Below are positions 32,712 to 34,209 of a stretch of 34,209 bases of DNA, one piece after another (within the stretch, counting starts at the first letter, position 1; every line of letters begins with the position of its first letter). The notes beneath the pieces are model-generated. The model was not told the origin of the DNA and did no database searches. It saw nothing but the letters and a program-made list of their open reading frames with translations. The DNA lies in contig CAZRIE010000038.1 in NCBI GenBank assembly GCA_964600075.1, positions 1-34,209 of the forward strand, written 5' to 3'. Source of the stretch: CAZRIE01 sp964600075 (GTDB lineage Bacteria > Bacteroidota > Bacteroidia > Flavobacteriales > Flavobacteriaceae). A program made the position numbers and the translations under genes.

Positions 32712-34193
32712 CTATAACGAATCGATATATTCATGAATCAAATCAACGCCCTCAGTATGCAACTGTGTAATACCGATCAACGGCATCGATGGCCCAAAAG
32801 CTGGCGAAGTCTCGACCCTGTCCCGAATATCTAGTCTTAACTCGAATATATTACTGTCTTCAAAGGCTGTTTCGTACCTAAAATCCGGTCGGTCCGGAAC
32901 ATTGGAATTATGCAGCGCGCCAGGTTGATGGCAATGGGCACAGTTCACATCCATATAGGCTCGGGTCCGTTCTTCAAGCGTAAAAGAGTTATCCGCCCAA
33001 TCGGGAAGTATCTCTATTTGCGAAATTTCAGGAGCTCCAGCAAGCAATCCTTTATCCGCAAAATACTGTAATTGATTTTTTCCGTTGTAGATAAAATTCA
33101 AGTTGCGTGCTTTTGGGCCTATAGGTCGCGTAACGTCATTTACATTATGACATTGCGTACAATTTATTGAAAAGGGAACTTTATAATTTACAGACCGATT
33201 ACTTCCATTTGTATCGATCCAATCGACCGATACGGAAGGTGCGCTATTACTAAAAAGAGCATCAGTTTGTTCTCCGTTCCAGAGATAATTTCCCATGCTC
33301 CAAGCTCCATTGGTCTTTATCAGAAGCCGGGTCTCTATCAATTTTTTTCCTAGTAAGGGATTTCGTTCATCGTTTAAATAATAAAACGTTTTACTGATTA
33401 CGGTGCCATCAGGGAATTGTAACAGCCCTTCGTCATTGTAGGCCATTTGGCTACCTTCCGGAAGCGAAATCGTTCTGAATTTATAGGCATAATCAGAGTA
33501 GAGCGGTGTACTCAGGCTGTACTCATGGGTGGTACTGTTAGTAACCAAATCGGATGGATTACCCTTGAAAAGATTGAGCTCGGACAGTTTAGGCAGAAAT
33601 TCGGCTACCGCAAAGACGGTATCATCAAAGTAGGGATTAGTACTATTTGCCACCTCATCGCCGTTATTGACCCCATCGGAGTCACAATCTGAATTCGACC
33701 AGGCAGTACTCAAGGCATCATAACCATCGTAATTTTCGTCTTGTGAAGGGTCGCAGGGATTATCTTTATCCGTTCCATTGGCAACTTCTTGAAAATCAGC
33801 GATGCCATCTCCATCAGTATCTTTAACCTCATCAACGAAAGGATCTGTATTGCCGGTAAGTTCTTTCGCATTTGTAATGCCGTCAGTATCACAATCGGCT
33901 GCCAACCAAGTGGTGTTATCGGCATCAAAACCGCTGTACCCCGAATTCTGTTTGGGATCGCAAGGGTTGTTCTTGTTCGTACCGTTCAACATTTCTTGTT
34001 CGTCAAAAATACCGTCACCATCCGTATCAATATCTACTACGGGAGTATTCCCCGTATCATCTGATTTACAGGATGCAAATGCTATAAATAAAACCATAAG
34101 CAGAAGCCTAATAATTTTTTTCGAACATATAATCTTAAAGAAATCAGGTACCGAAAGGTTACCATATTTCAGGTCTTGGGTGAATTGAGGCAT
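32712..34193 (-). CDS. SO2930-like dihaem c-type lipoprotein with thrombospondin type 3 repeats
   Basis: A 493-residue protein. Its long N-terminus leads to a hydrophobic segment (28-40) ending in lipobox Cys42 (AFASCKSDD), so it is probably a lipoprotein. Residues about 55-190 are calcium-binding thrombospondin type 3 repeats (DTDGDGIFDEQE, DCDTDGITNAKE, DTDGDGIADFQE, DCDSDGVNNGDE). The rest matches the SO2930/HNE_0200-type family: FLPKLSELNLF (199-209), TPLYSDYAYKFR, then haem motif CTQCH (345-349) and CAHCH (418-422) before QPGALHN. The haem would be attached covalently outside the cytoplasm. I start at ATG 34193; a TTG at 34202 is possible and the frame stays open to the window edge. No cytochrome maturation genes are nearby. 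The electron-transfer partner is unknown. Confidence 0.88.
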   Translation of the reverse strand: MPQFTQDLKYGNLSVPDFFKIICSKKIIRLLLMVLFIAFASCKSDDTGNTPVVDIDTDGDGIFDEQEMLNGTNKNNPCDPKQNSGYSGFDADNTTWLAADCDTDGITNAKELTGNTDPFVDEVKDTDGDGIADFQEVANGTDKDNPCDPSQDENYDGYDALSTAWSNSDCDSDGVNNGDEVANSTNPYFDDTVFAVAEFLPKLSELNLFKGNPSDLVTNSTTHEYSLSTPLYSDYAYKFRTISLPEGSQMAYNDEGLLQFPDGTVISKTFYYLNDERNPLLGKKLIETRLLIKTNGAWSMGNYLWNGEQTDALFSNSAPSVSVDWIDTNGSNRSVNYKVPFSINCTQCHNVNDVTRPIGPKARNLNFIYNGKNQLQYFADKGLLAGAPEISQIEILPDWADNSFTLEERTRAYMDVNCAHCHQPGALHNSNVPDRPDFRYETAFEDSNIFELRLDIRDRVETSPAFGPSMPLIGITQLHTEGVDLIHEYIDSL

Positions 34194-34209
34194 AGCAATC
34201 AAATTTTCC

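Noticed and set aside
33802..34188. 128-codon plus-strand ORF
   Set aside because: Antisense to the thrombospondin repeat region of the dihaem lipoprotein; its open frame follows from the acidic repeats.

Overview
The window looks like chromosomal DNA of a member of the Bacteroidota, most likely a marine Flavobacteriaceae. The evidence is a single-chain SecDF, a type 3 prolyl-tRNA synthetase, two proteins with C-terminal type B (gliding-motility-associated) type IX secretion sorting domains, a DUF2911 protein, many short-leader lipoproteins, an AT-rich background, weak Shine-Dalgarno signals, and several matches to the Bacteroidota -7 promoter box TAnnTTTG. I cannot name the genus. Almost all of the window is conserved housekeeping and cell-envelope DNA. 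I see no insertion sequence, prophage, CRISPR array or recognisable defence island.

Layout. Positions 1-25 hold the 5' end of a tRNA-Glu that runs off the left edge. Positions 96-4452 hold proS (minus), then a very unusual Gly/Trp-rich, Ser/Arg-rich lipoprotein and a FadL/OmpP1-like outer membrane protein (plus). Positions 4503-7922 hold two tandem paralogous secreted proteins with type B sorting domains (minus). Positions 8060-10511 hold folE, cysS and yidD, closely spaced. Positions 10761-15908 hold a sulfatase, lgt, a DUF192 lipoprotein, a GNAT acetyltransferase and a ModF-like twin ABC ATPase with one degenerate half. Positions 15909-16283 are intergenic, with two REP-like hairpin elements in opposite orientation and the secDF terminator.

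Positions 16284-23704 carry secDF, mdh and gyrB on the minus strand, each with its own transcription signals. They are interrupted by a small plus-strand lipoprotein gene, a 43-residue single-span membrane peptide gene and an unexplained open frame. Positions 24020-27561 hold a bestrophin-type channel, asnB and a DUF2911 protein. Positions 28001-30275 hold a small secreted protein, a NYN-LOTUS protein, and a DUF2975 membrane protein with a Cro/C1-type regulator. Positions 30533-34193 hold a secreted NIPSNAP protein, an OmpA-like protein and a lipoprotein combining thrombospondin type 3 calcium repeats with two haem c motifs.

Functional themes are translation (proS, cysS, tRNA-Glu), protein export and lipoprotein maturation (secDF, yidD, lgt), cell-surface proteins (sorting-domain proteins, OmpA, FadL-like, lipoproteins), central metabolism (mdh, asnB, folE) and topology (gyrB). 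The less ordinary items are the low-complexity lipoprotein at 1666-2898, the asymmetric ABC ATPase, the REP-like elements (one apparently captured in the DUF192 gene start), the 43-residue peptide, and the predicted surface dihaem lipoprotein. None of these amounts to a clear new multi-gene system.
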